Assembly (NCBI GenBank): GCA_014584575.1
Contig: JACTMP010000055.1
Location: forward strand, 1-55,413
Length of the DNA: 55,413 bases
Direction: 5' to 3'
From: Chloroflexota bacterium
GTDB lineage: Bacteria > Chloroflexota > Anaerolineae > Promineifilales > Promineifilaceae
This document shows, one piece after another, positions 7,541 to 16,108 of this stretch. Both the position numbers and the translations under genes were made by a program. The notes beneath the pieces are model-generated. The model made no database searches and had not been told where the DNA came from. It saw only the letters and a list, made by a program, of their open reading frames with translations. Every line of letters begins with the position of its first letter. The first letter of the stretch is position 1.

Positions 7541-9214
7541 ATGATGAAGAAGAGATGGCTATTTGTATGTTGTCTGGTGGCGGTTGTGATGGGGGTGATC
7601 ACGGCCGTGACCCTCACCCGCGCCCAGACAGACCCCACACCCTATCAGGATGTCACCACCGCCGCCGGCATCAACAGCCCGCGTGCGCGCACCGACGGTG
7701 AAAAGATCACCGGGCAGGCGTGGGGCGATTATGACCAGGATGGCTGGCTTGACCTGTACGTCACCGATACCGACGGCCCCAACACCCTCTACCGCAACAA
7801 CGGCAATGGCACGTTTTCTGTCTCGCCGTTCAACGAACAGGTGGCGTTGCCGGACGCCGAAAGCGGCGGCGCGATTTTCGCCGACTATGACAACGACGGC
7901 TGGCCCGATTTGCTGGTGTTGAATTGGGGGCCAAACGTCCTGTTCCGCAACAATCAGGGGCAGGGGTTTGTGGATGTCACCGCAACTGCCGGTGTGGCCG
8001 GTAACCAGAACAGCAAAACGGCCGCCTGGGGCGACTACAACGGTGACGGCTACCTGGATTTGTACGTGGCGAACTGGGCCTGCGACCCGCGCTGCGGCCG
8101 TTCGATTGAAGGCGAAAAGGATGCCCTGTACCGCAATAACCGCGATGGCACATTCACCGATGTCACCAACCTGCTGCCCGGCGGCAAGACACGTGGTGCC
8201 GGTTTTGTCGCCAGCTTTGTAGATTTTGACAACGACGGTGACCTGGACATTTATCTGGTCAACGACGAATTTATCAACCCCGTCGGCAACGCCCTCTGGC
8301 GCAACGATGGCCCGTATTGCCTGGGCTGGTGTTTTACCGAAATTTCCGCCGAGGCGGGCGCGGATACGCGGGTGATGGGCATGGGGCTGGCGACCGGGGA
8401 CTTTGACAACGACGGCCACCTGGACTTTTACTTCTCCAATGCAGGGCCAATGGCCCTGCTGCAAAACCAGGGCGACGGCACCTTTGCCAATGTCGCCGAA
8501 GCCGCCGGGGTGCGCTATCCGCTGGGTGTGGGCTGGGGGGCAGTGTTCCTGGATTACGATAACGATGGCTGGCAAGACCTGTACCTGGGCATTATGGAAG
8601 GGGTGGCGGGTGGCAGTCCGGCCAATCCGCTCTTCCACAATAACGGCGACGGCACATTTACCAACCTGGGCGAGGCTTCCGGGGTGGGTAATCAGGGGCG
8701 CACCATTGGCGTGGCTGCGGCGGACTATGACCAGGATGGCTGGGTTGACCTGATTGTGGGCAATTATGACGCCGGCTATTTCCTGTATCGCAATATGATG
8801 GGCAGCCAATCGGCCAATAACTGGCTGACGCTAAAACTGGTAGGCAGCGGCTACGTGAACCGGGATGCGGTGGGGGCACGGGCATGGGTGACGGACAGCA
8901 ACGGCCGTACCCAAATGCAAGAGGTGAAAAATGGTTCCAGCCTGGGGTCGGGCGATTGGTTGGAACTGCACTTTGGCCTGGGGGCGGCGACCGTAGACCA
9001 GGTGCGCATTCTCTGGCCAAATGGTCAGGAAGATGTGCTGGCTGACCTGGCGACCAACCAGCGCCACACGATTACCTATCAGCCGCGCCCCCTGGTGACA
9101 ATGGCTGCGTCGGAGGATACGGGGACGCCTACGGCCGTACTCATCGGACTATTTCTGCTGCTGGCGGCGTTGGTCGTGGGTGGCTTTGTCTGGTGGCGGC
9201 GGGGGCGGGCTTGA
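7541..9214 (+). CDS. CRTAC1-like FG-GAP/VCBS repeat protein with ASPIC/UnbV domain
   Basis: 557 residues. A signal peptide (about 1-29) is followed by about seven FG-GAP/VCBS blades, each with a calcium-binding DxDxDG-type loop (DYDQDGWLDLY, DYDNDGWPDLL, DFDNDGDLDIY, DFDNDGHLDFY and others). These form an integrin-like beta-propeller. Residues about 430-520 are an ASPIC/UnbV domain (VGARAWVTDSNGRTQMQEV, LHFGLGAATVDQVRILWPNG). A C-terminal transmembrane helix (TAVLIGLFLLLAALVVGG) and WWRRGR anchor it at the surface, so it is an extracellular calcium-dependent adhesion or binding protein. GGGAGAG precedes the tandem ATG start. The partner is unknown. Confidence 0.92.
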   Translation: MMKKRWLFVCCLVAVVMGVITAVTLTRAQTDPTPYQDVTTAAGINSPRARTDGEKITGQAWGDYDQDGWLDLYVTDTDGPNTLYRNNGNGTFSVSPFNEQVALPDAESGGAIFADYDNDGWPDLLVLNWGPNVLFRNNQGQGFVDVTATAGVAGNQNSKTAAWGDYNGDGYLDLYVANWACDPRCGRSIEGEKDALYRNNRDGTFTDVTNLLPGGKTRGAGFVASFVDFDNDGDLDIYLVNDEFINPVGNALWRNDGPYCLGWCFTEISAEAGADTRVMGMGLATGDFDNDGHLDFYFSNAGPMALLQNQGDGTFANVAEAAGVRYPLGVGWGAVFLDYDNDGWQDLYLGIMEGVAGGSPANPLFHNNGDGTFTNLGEASGVGNQGRTIGVAAADYDQDGWVDLIVGNYDAGYFLYRNMMGSQSANNWLTLKLVGSGYVNRDAVGARAWVTDSNGRTQMQEVKNGSSLGSGDWLELHFGLGAATVDQVRILWPNGQEDVLADLATNQRHTITYQPRPLVTMAASEDTGTPTAVLIGLFLLLAALVVGGFVWWRRGRA

Positions 9215-9255
9215 ACGGCCGTCAATCCGTTCGGCATCGTCATCGCCGCCGATTA

Positions 9256-11085
9256 ATGACAGTGAGGAAAATAAACCGGCAATTCGCGCAGTGTCATTCC
9301 GAGGTCTTCCGAGGAATCCTGTTTCCCTGGAATGACCAAAACATAGGGATTCCTCGCTCCGAAGACTTCGCTCGGAATAACACGGCTCTATTACGGCCAT
9401 TCCTGCTGGTCTTCCTGCTTTTCACAGCCGCCTGCACCCATTCCCCCGCCGCCCCCGTTATCCCCATCGTGCCCACCGCCGCAGTCACGGCCGTGACCCC
9501 TACTCCGGCTCCCCCGAACACCCCTACACCTGAGTACGTGAACATATTAACACCTGATCGCGAAATCACGTCTACACCCGAACCCGTAAACACGTTCACA
9601 CCTGAACTCCTGAACCCGTCAACACCCGAACCCATCCATAACCCTCTGGATACCAAAATGGCCCAAATGGCGCGGGCGGCGCAGGCCAGTTTTCGCCTGC
9701 TAGATGACGGCAATACCGGCGTCTGGCAATATGACGACGGGCTGTTTGTGCATCCGATTGCCCTGGAAGTGGCCGGGGATGTAGCTTATTTGCTCGATGG
9801 CGGGCGGGTGCTGGCGCTGAATCTGGCGCAGCCAGAGCCACCCACATTGCTTCTGTCCCCTGGCGATCGGGTGGAAGATGTGCCCGTCATTGAGCCGCTC
9901 GATCTGGCGCTCACGGCCGTTGGACTATTAGTTTTAGACCGGGCCGGGGACGTGTATGGCTACGATCTGGCGGCGCAAACCTGGTCGCTGGCGCGGTATG
10001 ACCGGCCCATTGGCGCTACGTCCAGCCATTATTATGTGGCGCTGGATGATGGGGTACTGGTGGAGCCGAGTTATAACTTTGCCATGCAGTTTAGCCCTGA
10101 CCGGCCCGACCGATTCTGGGCGCTGCCGGAGGGGAAGCGCCCGGTGGATGTGAGTACCTGGCAGACGCAAACGGCCGTACTCCTGCAAGACGCCAACACC
10201 CTGACAGCCACCGTGCGCCTCTATGCCGATGCTACCCATATTGAAACCTTCCAGCCGACGGTGGAAATGCGCCGGCCGCGCCAGGTGGTGTTGACGGACA
10301 CGGCCGTGTATGTATTGGACACCGCCGGGCGGCGGCTGCTCACCCTGACCCCGGACACGGGCGTATTGCTGACCATCACGCAACTACCGCCGGTCAGTGC
10401 GATGGCCGTAGATGGCAAACGGCTCCTTCTGGCGGGGCAGAACCAGCTTTTTTTTGTGGATGAGCCGGAAAAGAGACAGGTCATCCCCGGCGGGCCGGTT
10501 TTTATGGGAGTAGCGACGCACGACACGGCCGTGTGGTCAAACCTCGGCCCCTTCCTCATCCCTGTGCAGGGCAGCCACGCCGGACTGCGCGATTTGCAGT
10601 TACCAGGCGCGCCACGCCATTACCGGCTGGGCGTGCATGAGGGGGTTGATTTTTATTGGTCGGCCGGAACGTCGGTGTTAGCGGCGGCGGGTGGTGTGGT
10701 GATTCGGGCCACGCACGAGTATGAGCAGCCAGATGAAGTGGTTTTTGGCCGGTGGTGGCAGAAGGTGCGGGAGGAGGGCGCTTCCACGGCCGAGGCGCTG
10801 GACTTTTACCGGGGGATGCAAGTGTGGATTGAACACCCGGATGGCACCATAGCCCGTTATGCGCATTTGAGCGGGATTGAGGAGGAGGTGGTGATGGGCA
10901 CGGCCGTGACTGCCGGGCAGCGCATCGGTCAGGTCGGCAATACCGGTTCCCCTCTGTCTGTGTCCAGCGCCACCGAAGACGCCCATCTCCACTTTGAACT
11001 GTGGCTGAACGGCCATTACCTGGGCCAATTCTTGCGCCCGGTGGAGGTGCGGGAGTTGGTAGCTTTGCTTTTTGGTAATCGGTAA
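9256..11085 (+). CDS. Lipoprotein with propeller-like domain and M23 peptidase domain
   Basis: About 609 residues. A hydrophobic segment ends in the lipobox TAAC (about residue 63), then come a Pro/Thr repeat linker (TPTPEYVN, STPEPVN), a beta-propeller-like middle (about 150-440) and a C-terminal LytM/M23 domain. The M23 residues HEGVDF, YAHL and AHLHFE are all present, so zinc peptidase activity on peptidoglycan is plausible. The start is uncertain: ATG 9256 is the nearest in-frame start codon, and about 30 residues before the signal are encoded by a dispersed repeat, so the original start may have been displaced. The last codons and TAA stop fall inside a heptamer repeat shared with the convergent gene. 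Confidence 0.85.
   Translation: MTVRKINRQFAQCHSEVFRGILFPWNDQNIGIPRSEDFARNNTALLRPFLLVFLLFTAACTHSPAAPVIPIVPTAAVTAVTPTPAPPNTPTPEYVNILTPDREITSTPEPVNTFTPELLNPSTPEPIHNPLDTKMAQMARAAQASFRLLDDGNTGVWQYDDGLFVHPIALEVAGDVAYLLDGGRVLALNLAQPEPPTLLLSPGDRVEDVPVIEPLDLALTAVGLLVLDRAGDVYGYDLAAQTWSLARYDRPIGATSSHYYVALDDGVLVEPSYNFAMQFSPDRPDRFWALPEGKRPVDVSTWQTQTAVLLQDANTLTATVRLYADATHIETFQPTVEMRRPRQVVLTDTAVYVLDTAGRRLLTLTPDTGVLLTITQLPPVSAMAVDGKRLLLAGQNQLFFVDEPEKRQVIPGGPVFMGVATHDTAVWSNLGPFLIPVQGSHAGLRDLQLPGAPRHYRLGVHEGVDFYWSAGTSVLAAAGGVVIRATHEYEQPDEVVFGRWWQKVREEGASTAEALDFYRGMQVWIEHPDGTIARYAHLSGIEEEVVMGTAVTAGQRIGQVGNTGSPLSVSSATEDAHLHFELWLNGHYLGQFLRPVEVRELVALLFGNR
9290..9385. repeat. Dispersed inverted repeat inside the M23 gene 5' region
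   Basis: GTCATTCCGAGG and AGGAATCC on the left are mirrored by GGATTCCTCG, GAAGACTTCGCTCGGAAT on the right, with an internal GGAATGAC. It is translated as the N-terminal extension (about residues 13-42) of the M23 lipoprotein, ahead of the signal peptide. This suggests insertion of a repeat between the original start and its signal sequence. Confidence 0.7.
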
Positions 11086-11148
11086 TCAGTTATCGGTAGT
11101 CGATCCGCCTATTACCGATTACCGTTCACCGATTACCGATTACCGCGC
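11074..11148. terminator. Heptamer-word hairpin shared by two convergent genes (GGTAATC family)
   Basis: The left arm reads GGTAATC, GGTAATC, AGTTATC, GGTAGTC; the right arm is GATTACC, GTTCACC, GATTACC, GATTACC. They fold into a long hairpin. Both convergent genes stop inside it with the same Arg-stop codons (CGG TAA): the M23 gene at 11083-11085 and the AhpD-like gene at 11140-11142. It likely serves as a bidirectional terminator. Confidence 0.75.
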
Positions 11149-11721
11149 CAGCGCATGATACTCCCGATTCGGCAGCATCCCCGTGGCCGAGGCCAGGCGG
11201 TTGGTGAAGTTGTACATGGCGGCGATTTCGGCGATGTCGAAGATGGCCTCATCGGAGAAACCGGCGTGGCGCAAGGTTTCGATGTCCGCTTCGCTGCATT
11301 CCACCGGGTTGTTGGTAATTTTGACGGCATAATCCAGCATCGCCAGGTTCTTTTCGTCCAACCCGGCGCGGCGGTAATCGAAGGTGATGCGGTCGCCGAG
11401 GATGGGGTCTTCCAGGGCGGCGCGCAGGTCAGCGCCGTGGCTGACCAGGCAGTAAAGGCAGTGGTTTTGTGACGAAACGACCACGCTGATCATTTCCCGC
11501 TGAGCCGGGGAGAGGTCAGACGGCCCCTGCATCAGTTCGCGGAAATGGCTGAACCAGGGGCGGAAATGAGTGGGGCGCATGGTGTAAGCCACAAACACAT
11601 TGGGCACAAAACCGATCTTTTCCCGCGCTTTGGCAAACAGCTTGCGCAAATCCTCGTCCAGGTCGGCCTCATCAGGAATGGCAAACCAGCAAATACGTTC
11701 TTGTTCAATAATCTCGCTCAT
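11140..11721 (-). CDS. AhpD-like / carboxymuconolactone decarboxylase-family protein
   Basis: 193 residues, alpha-helical. The CLYCLVSHG motif (about 88-96) is the AhpD CxxC plus His, the redox centre of alkylhydroperoxidase-type proteins. The N-terminal half (LFAKAREKIGFVPNVF, MRPTHFRPWFSHFRELM) matches the peroxidase-related TIGR01926 type. It likely reduces peroxides using a dithiol relay, or protects against them; a true decarboxylase role is unlikely with an intact CxxC. It is convergent with the M23 gene and shares its terminator. A more distant member of the same superfamily is at 16109-16684. Confidence 0.88.
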   Translation of the reverse strand: MSEIIEQERICWFAIPDEADLDEDLRKLFAKAREKIGFVPNVFVAYTMRPTHFRPWFSHFRELMQGPSDLSPAQREMISVVVSSQNHCLYCLVSHGADLRAALEDPILGDRITFDYRRAGLDEKNLAMLDYAVKITNNPVECSEADIETLRHAGFSDEAIFDIAEIAAMYNFTNRLASATGMLPNREYHALAR

Positions 11722-11826
11722 CTATCAGCCTCCAAATCAGTGGGTGTGTGTAGCTGGCTTTATAACGCAAAGCTGCAAGGAAGCCAATAATCTCGGAACT
11801 CAACCAGGGCAATTGCATATTCCTCA

Positions 11827-11990
11827 ATGCGGCAGATAAATCTGCACACTTCGACAGGCTCAGTGCAGGCTCAACAGAAGGCAAAGTCGGCCTTCGCCGA
11901 CTGAAACTGAAACCCAGCCCACGAAGAGCCTGCCCTGAATCAGGTGAAGGGTGGGCTTTGCCTTTTGTAGCCGCAATTTTAATCGCCGGG
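11827..11990. repeat. Composite repeat, left copy of an inverted pair
   Basis: Contains in order GGCAGATAAATCTGC, CTTCGACAGGCTCAGTGCAG, an AGTCGGCC/TTCGCCGACT hairpin, CCCAGCCCAC and GTGGGCTTTGCC, and ATTTTAATCGCCGG. The reverse complement matches 21187-21325 almost perfectly over about 75 bp and well beyond it, apart from about 25 extra bases here. It fills the 296-bp space between the AhpD-like and AfsR-like genes; no gene is seen. Confidence 0.85.
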
Positions 11991-12017
11991 AATTGAGTAT
12001 GCGATTACCCTGGCAAC

Positions 12018-15002
12018 TCAACTCAGTGCCAGCACAATTGCCTGTTCGGTAGTCATATGCACCCCTTTCGCCCAGGCCAATTCAAATGCCACATCCCCAA
12101 GTTGAGCGCGTGCTCTGGTCATTACGGCCGTGACATACTTCTGTGCTACTTGTTCCAGTGGTGCGCCAATGCGCATCCGCAAAGCGTCGGACGCCGCCAG
12201 AAGTTGAACTGCTTGTTCGTCGCGCCCTTCACTTTCGTTGACCTGGGCCAGCAGCTCAAATGAGTAAGGATACCCTCGTGGCAGCCCCAAATGGCGGCGA
12301 ATACGCAGCGATTCGCGCAGTAATTCCCTGGCATTCGCGTACTCCCCCATCTTATAAACGGTTTCTCCCAGGTCATGTATGGCCAGGGCGACGCCGCGCT
12401 GGTAGCCCAGCGATTGGTAAATGTCGCGGGATTCCTCGAACGCCTGTCTGGCTGCTGCGTATTCACCGATTTCCAACAAGCTTACACCAAGATTAATGAG
12501 GGCCGTTGCCAGATCAAAAGGGCTATCCAGTTCGCGCCAAAGCGCGATGTTCGGAAGATGATATTGAATGGCTGCTTCAGGCCTGTCGGCATCGTAAGCA
12601 ATGGTTCCCAGTACCCGCCTGGCCTTTGCTATCCCAAATGTATAGGAGAGCCGCTCAGCCATCCGCAGTGTTTCTTCAGCCTGCGCCTGTATATTCGTCT
12701 CTTTACCGGCAAGTGCGGCCAGATGGCAATACTTCAGCCGGGCGTTAATCTCTCCCCGCTGATCGCCAAGCTGCTGAAACAACTCCTGCGCTTGCTGAAC
12801 ACACTGCAACCCATACTCGAAATCGGTGATCGCCGAGGACAGATCGGCCGCCGCCAGCAAGGCGTGTCCCCGCTGAAGCGAAACCGATCCCTGAGTTCCC
12901 TCCAGGGCGCGTTGCAGCCAGCGACGCCCTTCCTGGAAAAAGCCGCCCAGTTCCCAGAAATCTAGCTCCGTGCCCAACCGCGCCACCAGGGCCAGCGCCT
13001 GCTCGCCATCGTGGGCAATCAACCATTCGAATGCTCGCCCCACGTTATCATGGTCATCTACGACAGTCCGCAGCCGCTCAGGGAATGTTTGTCCGTCCTG
13101 GTTTTCGGCTGCGCGGGCGACAAGCCGGGCATAGTAACGGACATGGCGTTCCCGCGCCTCCGCTTCCTGCTCGCTGCCCCGAAGCTGTTCCTGGGCAAAC
13201 TGGCGAATGGTCTCGTGCATGTTGTAGCGCCGGTGGTTGGCATCCGCCCCAAAGACGACCAGCGAATGGTCAACCAGTTCGGCCAGGAGTTCGGCGCATG
13301 GCTCGCCTGGCACGCTGACCGCCTCGGCCGCTGCCAACGTCCACCCACCGGCAAAGACCGCTAATTGGCGCAACAGCGAACGCGCCGGACGGCTCAAGAG
13401 TCCGTAAGACCAGTCAATCAGAGCATGCAAGGTGCGCTGGCGGGGCAGCGTTCCGCTCACCTGCCTGTTCAGCCAGGCGAAGCGTTGGCCCAGCCGTTCG
13501 GCAATCGCTTCGATGGGCAGAGCGCGGACCTGGACAGCGGCAATTTCGATGGCCAGGGGAATACCGTCAAGCTGCTGGCAGATGCGAGCCACCGCCAGTA
13601 CATTGGCGTCGGTCAGCGTGAAATGCAGCAGCGACTGTGTGGCGCGGTTGGTGAACAACTGCACGGAGTCAAAGCGCAGCGCGTCGGCAACCGTGAGTGG
13701 TTCCGGGCCATTGATAGTGGGTGAGGCCAATGGTTCCAACCGCACGACGTGCTCCTCATCCAGGTGAAGGGGGATGCGGCTCGTCGCCAGCACCGTCAGC
13801 CCCGTGGCCTCGCGGTCGAGCGTTTGCACGAGGCGGGCGCACGCTTTCACCAGGTGTTCGCAGTTATCCAGCACCAGAAGCATACTCTTGTGGCGCAGGT
13901 AATCCATGATGGCAGCGGTGGACGAGCGACCGGTGGTTGACAAATGCAGCGCCGCCGCGACCGCGTCATCCACCGATCTTTCATCGGTAACACCGGCCAA
14001 CTCGACCAGGCAGATGTCCTGGGCGAAAACGCCGGCCATGCGGTGGGCCACCTCGAGGGCCAGGCGCGTTTTGCCGACGCCACCTGGCCCTGTCAACGTC
14101 ACCAGCCTGACGGTGCGGCGCGAGAGAAGGTCTACCAGGCGGGCGGATTCTGGCTGGCGGCCAAAAAAACGGGTCAGGACGGGCGGCAAAGCAGGTTGCG
14201 CCGCCTGCGCCGCAACCGGCGCATGGGCGCGGATCTGTTCGGCCAGGGTCACGGTTTCCACGGCCGGGGCCAGGCCCAGCTCTGATGCCAACAGGCGGCG
14301 GCAGGTTTCGTAGGCGTCCAGGGCGGCGCTGCGCTGATCGGCGCGGGCCAATACGCGCATCAGTTGACGAGTGGCGGCTTCGTTCAGCGGGTCGTATGCG
14401 AGCAGACGGCGGGTGACCTGTTCGGCTTGAGTCAGTTGGCCGGTATGTTCGTGAAAGGCAGCTAATTGTTCTAGAACGGCCGTTACCTGCACCTGGAACT
14501 GTTGGCGCTGCATGAGCAGCCACTCATCAAACTGCAAACAGTCAGGCAGCGAGAATTGGTCCAAAAATTCGCCGCGCGCCAGATCAAGCGCTTGCGTCAG
14601 CCGGGCGGCACATTCCGGGCAATTGTGTGGGTCGGCGTGCGGGTGGCGGCGGCAGGCTGCGATCAAGGTGCGAAAATGGGCCACATCCAGTTCGTGATGG
14701 CTGAGGGGGTTGAAGCGCAAGGTGAGCCGGTCGCCGATCAGGGGGGGCTGCTCGTCAGATTTGCTCGTTCCCAACGATTTCTGAAGCTGCGCCCAGGTCA
14801 CGCGCAGGTTGTTTTGGGCCGCGGCCGTGGGCAGGTCGGGCCATAACAAGCCGAGTAAAAAGTCACGGCCGTGAGCGTGATCGGACTCGACCAGGAGATA
14901 GGCCAGCAGTCCAATCGCCTTGCGGTTGGTGAGGGTGATTGCTCCTAGACGGCGATGTTCAATCTGCAAACGGCCGAGTAAAGAAAAAGTTAGTCCAGCC
15001 AA
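12018..15002 (-). CDS. AfsR/SARP-type regulator: BTAD + NB-ARC ATPase + TPR
   Basis: 994 residues. Residues 1-95 form an OmpR-like winged helix (LLGRLQIEHRRLGAITL, LLWPD, NNLRVTWAQLQKSLG). About 100-250 is the bacterial transcriptional activator (BTAD) helical domain. About 275-600 is an NB-ARC/STAND ATPase with Walker A GPGGVGKTRLALE (about 309) and Walker B LLVLDNCEHL. TPR-like helices fill 650-990. Such proteins activate neighbouring genes after ligand sensing and ATP-driven oligomerisation. It is divergent from the SnoaL-led gene row, so it is the likely activator of that block. The start is TTG with a weak GGGA site. Confidence 0.9.
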   Translation of the reverse strand: MAGLTFSLLGRLQIEHRRLGAITLTNRKAIGLLAYLLVESDHAHGRDFLLGLLWPDLPTAAAQNNLRVTWAQLQKSLGTSKSDEQPPLIGDRLTLRFNPLSHHELDVAHFRTLIAACRRHPHADPHNCPECAARLTQALDLARGEFLDQFSLPDCLQFDEWLLMQRQQFQVQVTAVLEQLAAFHEHTGQLTQAEQVTRRLLAYDPLNEAATRQLMRVLARADQRSAALDAYETCRRLLASELGLAPAVETVTLAEQIRAHAPVAAQAAQPALPPVLTRFFGRQPESARLVDLLSRRTVRLVTLTGPGGVGKTRLALEVAHRMAGVFAQDICLVELAGVTDERSVDDAVAAALHLSTTGRSSTAAIMDYLRHKSMLLVLDNCEHLVKACARLVQTLDREATGLTVLATSRIPLHLDEEHVVRLEPLASPTINGPEPLTVADALRFDSVQLFTNRATQSLLHFTLTDANVLAVARICQQLDGIPLAIEIAAVQVRALPIEAIAERLGQRFAWLNRQVSGTLPRQRTLHALIDWSYGLLSRPARSLLRQLAVFAGGWTLAAAEAVSVPGEPCAELLAELVDHSLVVFGADANHRRYNMHETIRQFAQEQLRGSEQEAEARERHVRYYARLVARAAENQDGQTFPERLRTVVDDHDNVGRAFEWLIAHDGEQALALVARLGTELDFWELGGFFQEGRRWLQRALEGTQGSVSLQRGHALLAAADLSSAITDFEYGLQCVQQAQELFQQLGDQRGEINARLKYCHLAALAGKETNIQAQAEETLRMAERLSYTFGIAKARRVLGTIAYDADRPEAAIQYHLPNIALWRELDSPFDLATALINLGVSLLEIGEYAAARQAFEESRDIYQSLGYQRGVALAIHDLGETVYKMGEYANARELLRESLRIRRHLGLPRGYPYSFELLAQVNESEGRDEQAVQLLAASDALRMRIGAPLEQVAQKYVTAVMTRARAQLGDVAFELAWAKGVHMTTEQAIVLALS

Positions 15003-15150
15003 GATCGTCCCAGGTAATGATGAATTAATGGCGTTTCGCTAAAGTGCAGAAAATATATCACAACGAACCAAGAACACCATTTGTATCAAAAACCTATACC
15101 CATGGTTGTGATTCGATCTGGCTCGAATCGCACCCAAGAAAGGAAAAATG
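15003..15150. promoter_or_regulatory. Divergent intergenic region, regulator / catabolic genes
   Basis: 148 bp between the minus-strand regulator and the plus-strand SnoaL gene; both promoters must be here. A possible regulator site is the inverted pair GATTCGA (15111-15117) and TCGAATC (15123-15129). No operator is proven. Confidence 0.4.
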
Positions 15151-15570
15151 ATGGATCACACGAATTCAATTCAACGTCTCTACGACCTTATTAACGCCGG
15201 TGACATTGATGGTTTCGGCCGGCAGGTCGCCGATGAGTTCGTCGAGCACGACGAATTACCGGGACTGCCGCCGACAAAGGAGGGCGTCATTCAATACTTC
15301 CGGTTCATGCTCGCCGCCTTCCCAGATATGCAGATGCACGTTCAAGACTCGTTTGCCAGCGGCGACAAAGCCGTTGCCCGTTTGCAAGTGAGCGGGACGC
15401 ATAAAGGTGAGTTCATGGGCATACCGGCCACGGGCAACCCGATCTCTATGAACCTCATTGACATCATACGCTTTGGCGATGACGGGCTGGCCCGTGAACA
15501 TTGGGGAGTAGCCGACACATTCGCCATGATGCAGCAGCTCGGCGTCATTCCGGCCGAGCCACCGGCTTAA
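15151..15570 (+). CDS. SnoaL-like / ester cyclase-family protein
   Basis: 139 residues with the NTF2-like SnoaL fold: LYDLINAGDIDGFGRQVADEFVEHDELPG, then GVIQYFRFMLAAFPDMQM, and KGEFMGIPATGNPISMNLIDIIRF with REHWGVAD near the end. Members are polyketide cyclases or small-molecule isomerases and hydratases; the substrate is not predictable. ATG 15151 is preferred over 15148 because AAAGGA lies seven bases upstream of it. It is the first gene of a plus-strand row divergent from the AfsR-like regulator. Confidence 0.87.
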   Translation: MDHTNSIQRLYDLINAGDIDGFGRQVADEFVEHDELPGLPPTKEGVIQYFRFMLAAFPDMQMHVQDSFASGDKAVARLQVSGTHKGEFMGIPATGNPISMNLIDIIRFGDDGLAREHWGVADTFAMMQQLGVIPAEPPA

Positions 15571-15678
15571 CCAGGCACAGGGCGAGTCGCACCAGGAAAC
15601 CCCCGCTAACCAATGATGCGACTCGCCCGAATTGCATGCCGCATCATAGCTTGCTAATAGTAGAAAGGAGAGAATGAA

Positions 15679-15972
15679 ATGGCAATCAAGGTGATCGTCG
15701 AATTATAGGCTAAACCAGGCAAGCGGGTTGAGCTTAAGAATCTGATAGAAAGCATTGTGACGAAACATGGCTCAGGTCAGCGTGGTTTTCTGGGCAGTAC
15801 GCGCTATGAGGTCTTCGACAACCCCGACATACTGGTTGAGATTGCTGATTGGGAGCCGGCAGAAGCAAGAGTGGCGCATATGCAGGAGGCGATGGCCACT
15901 GGTGTCTACGCGCCCCTGAGCGAACTATTGGCCGCGCCATTCAGGGCAACCGTTATCAGTCAACTGCCTTAA
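15679..15972 (+). pseudogene. Antibiotic biosynthesis monooxygenase (ABM) gene with early amber stop
   Basis: From ATG 15679 the frame reads MAIKVIVEL, then TAG at 15706-15708, then AKPGKRVELKNLIES through to a normal C-terminus (ATVISQLP). The intact paralogue at 18423 has Gln (CAG) exactly at the stop position (VIVELQAKPG), so a single C-to-T change explains it. The rest aligns residue by residue with the paralogue (QRGFLGST, YAPLSELLAAP). A good ribosome site (AAAGGAGAG) is kept. ABM domains are small ferredoxin-like monooxygenases acting on quinol-type compounds. Confidence 0.9.
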
Positions 15973-16108
15973 TCCGTGCAAACACTCAATCAGATAGGAT
16001 TTACGGGGTTGATCGAGCCGGTCTCGTGACCGTGCTTGTCGTGGCTTGGTGGGACACCGGCCACAGCGTCTAGGTGTGGCAGAAGTTCAAAACAACACAG
16101 GGAAAATC

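Noticed and set aside
7559..8809. 416-residue frame opposite the CRTAC1-like gene
   Set aside because: Low-complexity antisense of the DxDxDG repeats (Val/Ile/His-rich); no start signal or family, and the plus strand has a clear protein.
11722..12017. Intergenic space searched for a tRNA or riboswitch
   Set aside because: Foldable elements are explained by the composite repeat; no cloverleaf or known riboswitch core was found.
15706..15708. TAG in the ABM gene considered as a recoded (pyrrolysine or suppressor) codon
   Set aside because: Twin gene has Gln, the organism's other stops include TAG, and no recoding signal is seen; point mutation is simpler.
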